Positions 1 through 6,808 of a stretch of DNA of 14,753 nt are shown here, piece by piece. The notes under the pieces are model-generated. The model did no database searches, was not told where the DNA came from, and saw only the letters and a program-made list of their open reading frames with translations. The position numbers were made by a program, and so were the translations under genes. Position 1 is the stretch's first letter; each line of letters starts with the position of its first letter. Source of the DNA: Candidatus Binatia bacterium (GTDB lineage: Bacteria > Desulfobacterota_B > Binatia > UBA9968 > JAJDTQ01); assembly GCA_022827045.1 (NCBI GenBank), contig JAJDTQ010000218.1, forward strand, positions 1-14,753. The letters run 5' to 3'.

Positions 1-777
1 ATCACTGTTGACCGACACCACGCACCAGCGCTCGTCACCCTGGCAGCGATAACAGCCGTGGGGAGCTGCGGTGAGGCTCCGGTTCCCCTGGGGCTGGGGA
101 TCGACGCCGTTGATGCTGGACTCCAGGTAGCTGGTGCCCAGGGTATAGGCGGTCACCTCGCCCTGGGACACGTCGATGGAGCAGCCCTTGCCGGTGAGCC
201 GCTGGCGCAGCAGCGCGGCCATCATGATGGTGGGCGCGGAGATGAAGCCGAGATGGTCGGGATAGACGCCCTGGCTGCCGATGGGGCGGTCCTGTCCGGG
301 ATGGTTCCAGAGGTACGTCATGCCGCTGAAGGAATTGAGATTGAACCCCCAGGTGCCGTACCAGTTCTTGGGTCCGGTCTCGCCGAGCCCCGGCAGCTTG
401 AGGATGATGATGGAGGGGTTGACCTTCCTCAGCTCGTCGTCGCCGAGCCCGAGGCGGCCCAACACCTGGGGCCGGAAGTTCACCAGCACCGCGTTGGACT
501 TGGCCGCCAGCTCCTTGATGATCCGCTTGCCGTCGTCGTGCTTGATGTTGACGGTCATGGACCGTATGGCCAGGTTGCACTCGATGAAGCGCGGCGCGGC
601 GTTGATGTCGCCCTCCGCGCCATAGTGCCGGAAGGTGTCGAGCCCGCCGGGATACGACTCGACCTTGATGACCTCGGCGCCGTACTGCGCCAGCAGCCGG
701 CCCGCATAGGGTCCGGCGTATCCGGTGGTGAACGCGATGATCCGGACGCCTTCGAGAATCCGGTTGGAACTGGGCAT
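1..777 (-). CDS. Family III (CaiB/BaiF) CoA-transferase, C-terminus cut by window edge
   Basis: The visible N-terminal 259 residues belong to the CaiB/BaiF family, whose members move CoA between carboxylic acids in the cytoplasm (some relatives are racemases). Family features seen are the opening 'LEGVRIIAFTTGYAGPYAG', 'LLAQYGAEVIKVE' (residues 29-40), 'VNIKHDDGKRIIKELAAKS' (76-94) and 'GKGCSIDVSQGE' (196-207). Family members run about 380-420 residues, so roughly a third lies beyond the left edge. The ATG shares one base with the TGA of the upstream CoA-transferase (TGATG), pointing to translational coupling in an acyl-CoA operon. The catalytic Asp of the family (Asp169 in formyl-CoA transferase, in an S-M-Q-D context) aligns with Glu207 here. 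The substrate cannot be told. The family is certain; activity as a classical transferase is uncertain. Confidence 0.93.
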   Translation of the reverse strand, partial: MPSSNRILEGVRIIAFTTGYAGPYAGRLLAQYGAEVIKVESYPGGLDTFRHYGAEGDINAAPRFIECNLAIRSMTVNIKHDDGKRIIKELAAKSNAVLVNFRPQVLGRLGLGDDELRKVNPSIIILKLPGLGETGPKNWYGTWGFNLNSFSGMTYLWNHPGQDRPIGSQGVYPDHLGFISAPTIMMAALLRQRLTGKGCSIDVSQGEVTAYTLGTSYLESSINGVDPQPQGNRSLTAAPHGCYRCQGDERWCVVSVNSD

Positions 778-1976
778 CAGATGACTCCCTCCGCGGCCAG
801 CACTCCCATGTCCCCCTCGCTCAGCCCGAGTTCGCCGCCGAGAACCTCCGCGTTGTGCTGGCCCAGCATGGGCGCGGGCCGTGGCCCTCGGCGCTCGCCG
901 TCCAGCAGGAACGGCACCCCCGGCTGGGCGAAGGCGCCCAGCACAGGATGCTCTACCGTGCCGAAAAAGCCCCGCTCCACGATGTGCGGGTCTTCCATGA
1001 AGTCCCGCGGGGAGTTCACCGGCAGCGCCGGCAGGCCGTGCTTCTGAAGCAACACCGACAGCTCCTCCTTGCCGTACCGGGAAGTGAACGACGCCACCAT
1101 GGGGTTGAGCCAATCCGCGGCCGCGCGCCGGTTCAGGTTGACCAGGAGCTCCGGGTCGTCCAGCTCCGTCGGGTGCCCCTCCCACATGTCGAGGAAGATG
1201 GGCCAGTGCCGCTGGGTGGCGAAGAACGAGATCCAGCCGTCTTTGCACGGGAACAGGTTGGCGGGGGCCACGTGCTGGTGCTGGCTTCCGGCGCGTTTCA
1301 TGAGCCGGCCCTCGGACGACCAGGTGAAGGCTACGTGCTCGTGGAGCGCCATGCTGGCCTGCACCGATGCGTCGATATGCGCCCCCAAGCCCTTGGTCTC
1401 GCGCTGCCAGAGGGCCAGCAGGGCGCCCAGGGCGGAGTAGAGACAGGTGTAGACGTAGGACTGGCCGCCCGGGGGCACGCACGGCGTCATGCTGGGGTCG
1501 CCGCTGATGAACAGCAGCCCGCCCATGGCGTTGGCCACCAGATCCGGCGCCTGGTAGTCGCGGTAAGGGCCGTCCTGCCCGAAGGCGGAGATGGAGACCA
1601 GCACCAGTTTGGGCCGGCGCGCCACCATCTCCCCGTAGCCGATTCCCAGGTCGTCAAGGTAGCCGGGGTCATGGCTGTCGATGACCACGTCGGCCCCTTC
1701 CACCAGATCCAAAAGGATGTTGCGACCTGTCTCACGCCCGAGATCCAGGGTGATGCCGCGCTTGCCGGAGTTGAAATAGGCGAACCGGAGACTTCCCTCG
1801 CGGTTGCTGTGGCCCCTGGCGAAGGGCGGCTCGGTGCGGAGGTCGTCCCCCGACGGCGGCTCGACCTTGACCACGTCCATGCCGAGGTCCGCCAGCACCT
1901 TGCCGCAGAAGGCCCCCATGGCGGTGCCGAGGTCCAGCACCCGGAAGCCCGAGGGAAGCAGAGACTCTCCGCTCAT
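777..1976 (-). CDS. Family III (CaiB/BaiF) CoA-transferase
   Basis: This 399-residue protein is a full-length CaiB/BaiF CoA-transferase. Family features are 'FRVLDLGTAMGAFCGKVLAD' (11-30), 'LGMDVVKVEPPSGDDLR' (31-47), 'GKRGITLDL' (71-79), 'LLDLVEGADVVID' (88-100) and 'GLGAHIDASVQASMALHEH' (196-214). The ATG at 1976 was chosen because it overlaps the upstream acyl-CoA dehydrogenase stop by four bases (ATGA) and starts exactly at the family N-terminus; the frame is open further upstream, but that part is a shadow of the dehydrogenase. The position of the catalytic Asp aligns with Ala207, so this subunit may not act as a classical transferase alone. It probably pairs with the next CoA-transferase, as in the heteromeric benzylsuccinate CoA-transferase BbsEF, where only one subunit keeps the Asp. 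Substrate unknown. Confidence 0.93.
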   Translation of the reverse strand: MSGESLLPSGFRVLDLGTAMGAFCGKVLADLGMDVVKVEPPSGDDLRTEPPFARGHSNREGSLRFAYFNSGKRGITLDLGRETGRNILLDLVEGADVVIDSHDPGYLDDLGIGYGEMVARRPKLVLVSISAFGQDGPYRDYQAPDLVANAMGGLLFISGDPSMTPCVPPGGQSYVYTCLYSALGALLALWQRETKGLGAHIDASVQASMALHEHVAFTWSSEGRLMKRAGSQHQHVAPANLFPCKDGWISFFATQRHWPIFLDMWEGHPTELDDPELLVNLNRRAAADWLNPMVASFTSRYGKEELSVLLQKHGLPALPVNSPRDFMEDPHIVERGFFGTVEHPVLGAFAQPGVPFLLDGERRGPRPAPMLGQHNAEVLGGELGLSEGDMGVLAAEGVI

Positions 1977-3142
1977 TGACCCTTGGCGCGGGCGCGCAAG
2001 AGGTTCTGGGCCATGCGCCAACGCAGCACTTCGGTGGCGCCCTCGGTGATGCGGATGCTGCGCAACTGCCGGTACCACCACTCCAGCGGCAGCTCCTTGG
2101 TAAGGCCGATGCCACCGTGGACCTGGATGGAGCGGTCCACCACCCGGCTGGCCATCTCCGTGCACACGCACTTGACCATGTAGCCCATGTTGCGGATGTC
2201 CTCGCCGCGGTCGTGGCGCCAGGCGCATTCGTAGACCAGGTTGCGCGCCATGTGCAGTTCCATGACCGAGTCGGCGATCATGAACTGGACCGCCTGCCGT
2301 TCCGCCAGCGGCTGCCCGAAGGTGGTGCGGATCTGCGAGTAGTCCATCATCATGTCAAGGGCGCGCTCGGCGATGCCGACGCAGCGCGCCCCGTGGCCCT
2401 TGATGCGCCCCTCCTGGAGCCAGCCCTGGGCAAGCCGGAAGCCCTGCCCTACCTCGCCGGCGACGTTGCCCACGGGTATGCGGGCGTCCTCGAAGAGGAT
2501 CTGGAACGGCGCGTCGCCCATCATGGTGGGCCAGCGGCGCTCGATGGTCACGCCCGGCGTGTCCATGTCCACCAGGAAACAGGTGATGCCGCCCCGCGCG
2601 CGCTTCTCGGGATCGGTCACCGCCATGACCTGGGCAAAGTCGGAGAAGCCCGCGTTGCTGATGAAGCGCTTGGTGCCGTTCAACACCCAGTGGTCGCCGT
2701 CCAGCACCGCGCGGGTCTTCATGCCCGCGGGGTCGCCGCCGGCGTCGGGCTCGGTCTGCGCGAAGCAGGCGACCTTCTCACCACGGATCACGGGGTAGAG
2801 GTAGCGTTCCTTCTGCTCGTCGTTGAGCTCGAAAAGAATGCCGCGCGCCTCCGGGCCGAAGACCGGGTTGTTGCGGAAGGGGATGGAGATCGTGCGGGAG
2901 ACCTCCTCCTGGATCACGCAGCGCGTCAACAGGTCGAGACCGGCGCCGCCGTACTCCTCGGGGATGTCGAGCATCCAGAACCCCAGGGCCTTGGCCTTTT
3001 CCTGAAGCGGCTTGTAGAGCTCCTCGGGCATCTCCTCGCCCTCGGGGCGAAACTCCCGCTCCAGCGGGATCAGTTCCCGGTCCACGAAGTCGCGCATGGT
3101 GTTCTTGATGATCTTGACCTCTTCGGGAAGCTCGAAATCCAT
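1973..3142 (-). CDS. Acyl-CoA dehydrogenase
   Basis: This 389-residue FAD-dependent acyl-CoA dehydrogenase would introduce an alpha,beta double bond into an acyl-CoA and pass electrons to ETF in the cytoplasm. It shows the family order: an N-terminal helical domain with 'PEEYGGAG' (61-68), the 'CFAQTEPDAGGDPAG' flavin/substrate signature (126-140), a middle beta domain, and a C-terminal helical domain with 'QVHGGIGLTKELPLEWWYR'. The catalytic base is Glu367 in 'TEGATEVLR', at the usual medium/short-chain position. The start at 3142 follows AAGGAGG at good spacing and matches the family N-terminus; a frame running up to 3217 adds 25 unconvincing residues. It is the first gene of an operon with two CoA-transferases (4-nt overlap with the next), so an acid may be activated by CoA transfer and then oxidised. 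The chain-length specificity cannot be read. Confidence 0.95.
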   Translation of the reverse strand: MDFELPEEVKIIKNTMRDFVDRELIPLEREFRPEGEEMPEELYKPLQEKAKALGFWMLDIPEEYGGAGLDLLTRCVIQEEVSRTISIPFRNNPVFGPEARGILFELNDEQKERYLYPVIRGEKVACFAQTEPDAGGDPAGMKTRAVLDGDHWVLNGTKRFISNAGFSDFAQVMAVTDPEKRARGGITCFLVDMDTPGVTIERRWPTMMGDAPFQILFEDARIPVGNVAGEVGQGFRLAQGWLQEGRIKGHGARCVGIAERALDMMMDYSQIRTTFGQPLAERQAVQFMIADSVMELHMARNLVYECAWRHDRGEDIRNMGYMVKCVCTEMASRVVDRSIQVHGGIGLTKELPLEWWYRQLRSIRITEGATEVLRWRMAQNLLRARAKGQ

Positions 3143-3147
3143 TCTTT

Positions 3148-3154
3148 CCTCCTT
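3148..3154 (-). promoter_or_regulatory. Ribosome binding site of acyl-CoA dehydrogenase
   Basis: On the minus strand AAGGAGG lies 5 nt before the ATG at 3142. This near-perfect Shine-Dalgarno sequence decides the start against the longer open frame to 3217. Confidence 0.85.
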
Positions 3155-3187
3155 GTCTGGCGTCGGTCCGGCTGTCAGATGGCTGGT

Positions 3188-3217
3188 AACATAAGCCCGT
3201 GTCCGGCCGCAGGTCAA
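3188..3217 (-). promoter_or_regulatory. Sigma-70-like promoter for the acyl-CoA operon
   Basis: On the minus strand TTGACC (3217-3212) and TATGTT (3193-3188) are separated by 18 bp. Transcription would start near 3181, leaving a leader of about 40 nt before the dehydrogenase ATG, with the Shine-Dalgarno inside it. The A+T-rich hexamers stand out in GC-rich DNA. This is a motif match only. Confidence 0.5.
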
Positions 3218-3292
3218 GTCAACCCTGGGGAACGCCTGCGGATGCCCCGGAACGGCTCCGCCGGCTGCCCTTCCGGGGCCGGGAGGACGTAT

Positions 3293-3321
3293 TTGACAAC
3301 CGCGGGAGCAGTGTTTATGTT
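3293..3321 (+). promoter_or_regulatory. Sigma-70-like promoter for the FmdB-type gene
   Basis: A consensus -35 TTGACA (3293-3298) and a -10 TATGTT (3316-3321) are separated by 17 bp. Transcription would start near 3328, about 24 nt before the ATG at 3352, with GAGG at 3341-3344 as the ribosome site. The same -10 hexamer occurs in the divergent promoter at 3188-3217. Confidence 0.6.
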
Positions 3322-3351
3322 TCCGATAACCTACCCGCGCGAGGCCAGCCT

Positions 3352-3657
3352 ATGCCCATCTACGAGTACCAGTGTTCGAAATGCGGCGTGTTCGAGGTGA
3401 CTCAGAGGATCACCGAAGACGCCCTGAAGAAGTGTCCGTCTTGTCGTAGCAAGGTTCAGAAGCTCATCTCGAACACCTCCTTTCAACTCAAGGGGACCGG
3501 CTGGTACATCACCGATTACGGACGGGGCAAGGGTTCCAACGGAGACAAGGCGGAGTCCAACGGCGGCAAGGATTCCCCTGACTCCGGCAAGTCCACGGAG
3601 AGCAAGAAGTCCGAGAAGTCATCGTCCGCTGACAGCGCGGCCAGCACCGCGTCCTAG
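3352..3657 (+). CDS. FmdB-family zinc-ribbon protein
   Basis: This is a 101-residue protein of the FmdB/CxxC zinc-ribbon regulatory family. It opens with the family hallmark '[12 protein letters not shown]' and has two zinc knuckles, Cys8-x-x-Cys11 and Cys28-x-x-Cys31, followed by '[18 protein letters not shown]', the typical end of the domain. From about residue 63 it becomes a low-complexity tail of Ser, Lys, Gly, Asp and Glu, common in this family and probably disordered. FmdB was named from an association with formamidase/amidase operons, but most homologues have no proven function, so regulation or metal sensing is inference. The start follows GAGG 7 nt upstream. A strong promoter precedes it, the neighbouring operon on the left runs the other way, and it is probably transcribed alone. 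Confidence 0.93.
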   Translation: MPIYEYQCSKCGVFEVTQRITEDALKKCPSCRSKVQKLISNTSFQLKGTGWYITDYGRGKGSNGDKAESNGGKDSPDSGKSTESKKSEKSSSADSAASTAS

Positions 3658-3772
3658 TCGTGACGTCGCACCCAAGCCCGTCTCCGATTCGTCCGCCGCG
3701 CCCGGCACGTTCTACGAGCGCGGCCACCCAACCGGCACACCGGCCTCGCCGGGACTCCATGACAGGCGCCCG

Positions 3773-4576
3773 ATGAAGACGAAACCACTCGGCGGCACTC
3801 AACTCCAGGTACCCGAGATCGGCCTGGGCGTGTGGCAGTACCGGGGCGGGGTCGAGCCCCTCCGGCACGGCATCGAACTGGGCGCGAACCTGATCGACAC
3901 CGCCGAGATGTACCGGACCGAGGACATCGTCGGCGAGGCCGTGCGCGGCATCCGCGAGCAGGTGTTCGTCGCCAGCAAGGTGTCCGGTGACCACCTGGGT
4001 TACGACCAGGTGCTTCGAGCCGCGGACGCCAGCCTGCGGCGGCTCGACATCGACACCATCGACCTCTACCAGGTCCACTGGCCGAGCCGGAACACTCCCA
4101 TCAAGGAAACCATGCAGGCGATGGAAACCCTGGTGGATACGGGCCGGATCCGCTACATCGGCGTCAGCAACTTCTCCACCGACGAACTGGTGGAAACACA
4201 AGCCGCCCTGAGCCACCATCCCATCGTGTCGAATCAGGTGCTGTACAACCTCCGGCGGCGCGAGATCGAGCGGACGCTGTTGCCCTATTGCCAGCGCCAC
4301 GACGTCACGATCATCGCCTACACGCCGCTGGACAGCGGCAGGCTTGCCGGCAAGCCCGGGCTGTTCCCGGCGCGGGAGACAAGGGTGCTGCACGAGATCG
4401 CCGAAGCGAACGGCAAGACCGCCGCTCAGGTGGCGCTCAACTGGTGCACTTCCCACGAAGGCGTCATCGCCATCCCCAAATCCGACAAGGTCTCCCGGAC
4501 CACCGAGAACTGCGGCGCGTCGGACTGGCGCCTTTCCGACGAGGACATGGCGCGGCTGGACCAGGCCTTCGCCTAG
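3773..4576 (+). CDS. Aldo/keto reductase
   Basis: This 267-residue aldo/keto reductase has a single (beta/alpha)8 barrel and would reduce carbonyls with NADPH in the cytoplasm. The full catalytic tetrad is visible: Asp42 and Tyr47 in 'IDTAEMY', Lys69 in 'VASKV', and His102 in 'QVHWP'. 'IGVSNFS' and the 'IAIPKSDKVSRTTEN' nucleotide-binding segment (IPKS at about 234-237) agree with the family. Its length is slightly short, as in compact bacterial AKR5-like or 2,5-diketogluconate-reductase-like members. The ATG at 3773 overlaps the stop of a five-codon out-of-frame ORF (3759-3776), and its ribosome site is weak. An aminotransferase and a short-chain dehydrogenase follow on the same strand with a 39-nt gap and then an overlap, suggesting shared metabolism of a keto or aldehyde compound. 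The substrate is unknown. Confidence 0.93.
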   Translation: MKTKPLGGTQLQVPEIGLGVWQYRGGVEPLRHGIELGANLIDTAEMYRTEDIVGEAVRGIREQVFVASKVSGDHLGYDQVLRAADASLRRLDIDTIDLYQVHWPSRNTPIKETMQAMETLVDTGRIRYIGVSNFSTDELVETQAALSHHPIVSNQVLYNLRRREIERTLLPYCQRHDVTIIAYTPLDSGRLAGKPGLFPARETRVLHEIAEANGKTAAQVALNWCTSHEGVIAIPKSDKVSRTTENCGASDWRLSDEDMARLDQAFA

Positions 4577-4615
4577 GCGGGACCGGCCGGCCCGTCGAGA
4601 AGAATCGAGAACCCG

Positions 4616-5995
4616 ATGGACTTTCCCGCACTGACCCGTACCGGCGCCATGGCGTTCTTCTCCGACTACGGGAAAAACATCCACAACCCGCAGGGGATCC
4701 TTTACTGGACCGCCAAGGCCAAGGCCAAGGCCCGGATCAACGCCACTATCGGCTCCGCCCGGGGGCCGGAAAGCGCCGTGTACCCCGAGGGCGGGGAGCG
4801 CGAGATCACGCTTTGCACGCCTCTGATCCACTCCTTCTTCAACGGGCTGGACACCGAGGAGATCTTTCCGTACACGCCGGAAACCGGCACGCCGGCGTTC
4901 CGCTCGGCATGGAAGAAGTGGGTCCTGGCCCGCGCGGGCGATGAGTACGAGCGGCTCGAGCGGCAACTGCATCCGCCGATCCTCACCCCCGGCATCACCG
5001 CCGCCATCAGCATCGCCGCGCGGATGTTCGTGGACCCGGGCCGCTCCCTCATCACGGCTGACCGGCGCTGGGAGAACTACGACCACATCCTGGAAAAGAA
5101 CCTCGGCATCCGCATCGCCGACTTCCCGCTGTACGACGGCGGCGACCTGAACGTCGCCGGGCTCGTCACGGTCATCCAAAGGGTGTGGCTCGAACAGGAC
5201 AACGCGGTGGTGCTGCTCAACTTCCCCAACAACCCCACCGGCTTCTGCCCGTCCGTCGCGGCCGGACGCCGGCTGGTGGACGCGCTGGACCGACTCGCGG
5301 AGGGCACCGACAAGCGTCTGGTCGTGCTGTTCGACGACGCCTACGAGAGCTACGTCTACGACCCTGCCGCCATGCAGTCGTCGCTGTTCTACCTGTGCCG
5401 GCCGCGGACGAACCTCCTGCCGGTAAAGCTGGACGGCGTCACCAAGGAGCTTCTCTGGTACGGCGCGCGTGCCGGCACCATTACCCTGGCGCGTCCCGAC
5501 GAATGGCTGTCCGGGGACGACGCCGACACCCTGGCTTCGGAGATCGACAACAAGTTCGCTGGAGTCAACCGCGGTCTTTTCTCCAACAACTCGACGGTGA
5601 CCCAATCGGTGGCCACCAAGGCCATGGAGCAGATGGAGCGGCTGGTGGTGGAGCGGCGGCGGACCTTCGAGCTCCTCGCGCAACGCTACCGGACCCTGAA
5701 GGACGAGCTCGAGAAGATGGAGACCGACCTCCTCACCGTGGAGCCGTTCCAGGGCGGCTTCTTCTGCTTCGTGACCCTGCGGCCCGAGTCGGGGCTGCGC
5801 GCGACGGACGTCGCCAACCACCTCCTCGACGAGCACGGCATCGGCACCGTGCCGTTCGACGGCGACAGCATGAACGGCCTCCGGATCGCGTTCTGCAGCG
5901 TCGACCGCGCCGACCTGCCGGAGCTGTGCCGGAGGCTGGCGGAGACGGTGAACGAGTTGGCCGAGAAAAGGAGGCAGGCCCGTGGGACGGCTTGA
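4616..5995 (+). CDS. Class I/II PLP-dependent aminotransferase
   Basis: This 459-residue fold-type I PLP enzyme would move an amino group between an amino acid and a 2-oxo acid. Motifs appear in the expected order: 'NFPNNPTG' (202-209), the cofactor-binding 'FDDAYES' (239-245), and Lys277 in 'TKELLWYGARAG', where Lys to Arg285 has the 8-residue spacing of aspartate aminotransferase (Lys258/Arg266). The C-terminal part has 'QGGFFCFVTL' and 'IAFCSV', usual for the small domain. The N-terminus is somewhat longer than in aspartate aminotransferase and carries a Lys/Ala-rich stretch near residue 35. Its 3' end overlaps the next gene by 14 nt, so the two are translationally linked. A role together with the flanking AKR and SDR, for instance in making or degrading an amino alcohol or unusual amino acid, is inference. 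Substrate not identifiable. Confidence 0.92.
   Translation: MDFPALTRTGAMAFFSDYGKNIHNPQGILYWTAKAKAKARINATIGSARGPESAVYPEGGEREITLCTPLIHSFFNGLDTEEIFPYTPETGTPAFRSAWKKWVLARAGDEYERLERQLHPPILTPGITAAISIAARMFVDPGRSLITADRRWENYDHILEKNLGIRIADFPLYDGGDLNVAGLVTVIQRVWLEQDNAVVLLNFPNNPTGFCPSVAAGRRLVDALDRLAEGTDKRLVVLFDDAYESYVYDPAAMQSSLFYLCRPRTNLLPVKLDGVTKELLWYGARAGTITLARPDEWLSGDDADTLASEIDNKFAGVNRGLFSNNSTVTQSVATKAMEQMERLVVERRRTFELLAQRYRTLKDELEKMETDLLTVEPFQGGFFCFVTLRPESGLRATDVANHLLDEHGIGTVPFDGDSMNGLRIAFCSVDRADLPELCRRLAETVNELAEKRRQARGTA
5967..5974 (+). promoter_or_regulatory. Ribosome binding site that fixes a GTG start
   Basis: AAAGGAGG lies inside the end of the aminotransferase gene, 7 nt before GTG at 5982. 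It is the best Shine-Dalgarno match in this part of the window and fixes the start of the short-chain dehydrogenase. Confidence 0.85.
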
Positions 5996-6713
5996 AGGAC
6001 GCGTCGCCATCATCACCGGCGCCAGCCGCGGCATCGGCCGGGCGGTGGCGCTGGCTTTCGCCCGGGAGGGTGCGACCCTGGCGATTACGGGCGTACGGGA
6101 CCAGGCGGCTCTCGATTCGGTCCGGAACGAGCTCTCGGGCATGGGCGCCGAAAGCACCGCGCGGCTGGTGGACGTCGGCCGGCGGGCGGAGGTGGAGGAT
6201 CTGGTGCGGGAAGTCGAGGACCGCTGGGGCCGTGTCGACGTTCTCGTCAACAACGCGGGAGTCCTCACCCTCAGGCGGTTCGAGGACATCACCGAGGAAC
6301 AGTGGGACGAGACCATCCGGGTCCATCTCAAGGGCACCTTCAACGGCATGCAGGCCGTGCTCCCCATCATGAAGCGGCAACGATCGGGCAAGATCATAAA
6401 CCTGACCGGCCCGGCGGCGTTGCGGCCGTCCAACGGCGTATCGGACTACGCCAGCGCCAAGGGCGGCATCATCACGCTGACCTTCAACGTCGCCAACGAG
6501 ATGAAGCCCCACAACATCCAGATCAACTGCATCTCGCCGATAGCGGACACGCGAATGACCGACGCCATCGCCGAGTTTCGTGACCGAGAGGGGATTCCCG
6601 ACCCCCGGCCCAGTCCGGCTCCTGCCGAGACGGTGGCGCCGGCGTTCGTCTTCTTCGCGTGCAGCGACAGCGACTACATCACCGGAGAGGTCCTCGGCTT
6701 CCACCGCAAGTGA
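5982..6713 (+). CDS. Short-chain dehydrogenase/reductase with altered catalytic tetrad
   Basis: This 243-residue protein has a classical short-chain dehydrogenase Rossmann fold. It shows 'TGASRGIG' (12-19) for dinucleotide binding, 'NNAG' (90-93), and Tyr156-x-x-x-Lys160 in 'DYASAKGG'. The classical Asn-Ser-Tyr-Lys tetrad is not complete: the Asn position in 'IRVHLKGTF' is His115, and the Ser, expected 13 residues before Tyr, is Gly143 in 'INLTGPAAL' (Thr142 sits next to it). Such enzymes may be slower, use the Thr, or have another role. The start is GTG, fixed by a strong Shine-Dalgarno, and overlaps the aminotransferase by 14 nt. It is probably co-transcribed with the AKR and aminotransferase. 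The protein ends soon after 'YITGEVLGFHRK', the usual family C-terminus, so it is complete. Confidence 0.93.
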   Translation: MGRLEGRVAIITGASRGIGRAVALAFAREGATLAITGVRDQAALDSVRNELSGMGAESTARLVDVGRRAEVEDLVREVEDRWGRVDVLVNNAGVLTLRRFEDITEEQWDETIRVHLKGTFNGMQAVLPIMKRQRSGKIINLTGPAALRPSNGVSDYASAKGGIITLTFNVANEMKPHNIQINCISPIADTRMTDAIAEFRDREGIPDPRPSPAPAETVAPAFVFFACSDSDYITGEVLGFHRK

Positions 6714-6733
6714 GCCGCCTGTGGCCTCCGGCG

Positions 6734-6777
6734 CGGTAATCGTTAATAATGGAGACAGGACGACCGGTTATCGTTGA
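6734..6777 (+). repeat. Imperfect 13-bp direct repeat pair upstream of the selenoprotein gene
   Basis: CGGTAATCGTTAA (6734-6746) and CGGTTATCGTTGA (6765-6777) match at 11 of 13 positions and start 31 bp apart, close to three helical turns. They lie in the 95-bp space before the DUF3179-type gene, an A+T-rich patch. This could be a pair of operator half-sites, but no clear promoter hexamers were found around it. Confidence 0.4.
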
Positions 6778-6808
6778 GGCATGACGGGACAGGAAACGAG
6801 GTGAACCC

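Noticed and set aside
58..1979. Long plus-strand open frames opposite the CoA-transferase genes
   Set aside because: The minus strand encodes recognisable CaiB/BaiF proteins here; the plus-strand frames have no family motif and are GC-driven shadows.
4571..4600. Palindromic GCCTAGGC and CCGGCCGG after the AKR stop as a terminator or recombination site
   Set aside because: They are short, GC-driven, without a T-run, and lie in a 39-nt gap between likely co-transcribed genes.
3509..6433. A 974-codon open frame on the minus strand opposite the FmdB, AKR, aminotransferase and SDR genes
   Set aside because: It is antisense to four genes with clear motifs and intact catalytic residues. Its protein is rich in Arg, Pro, His and Val with no recognisable domain, as expected from GC-rich shadow frames.
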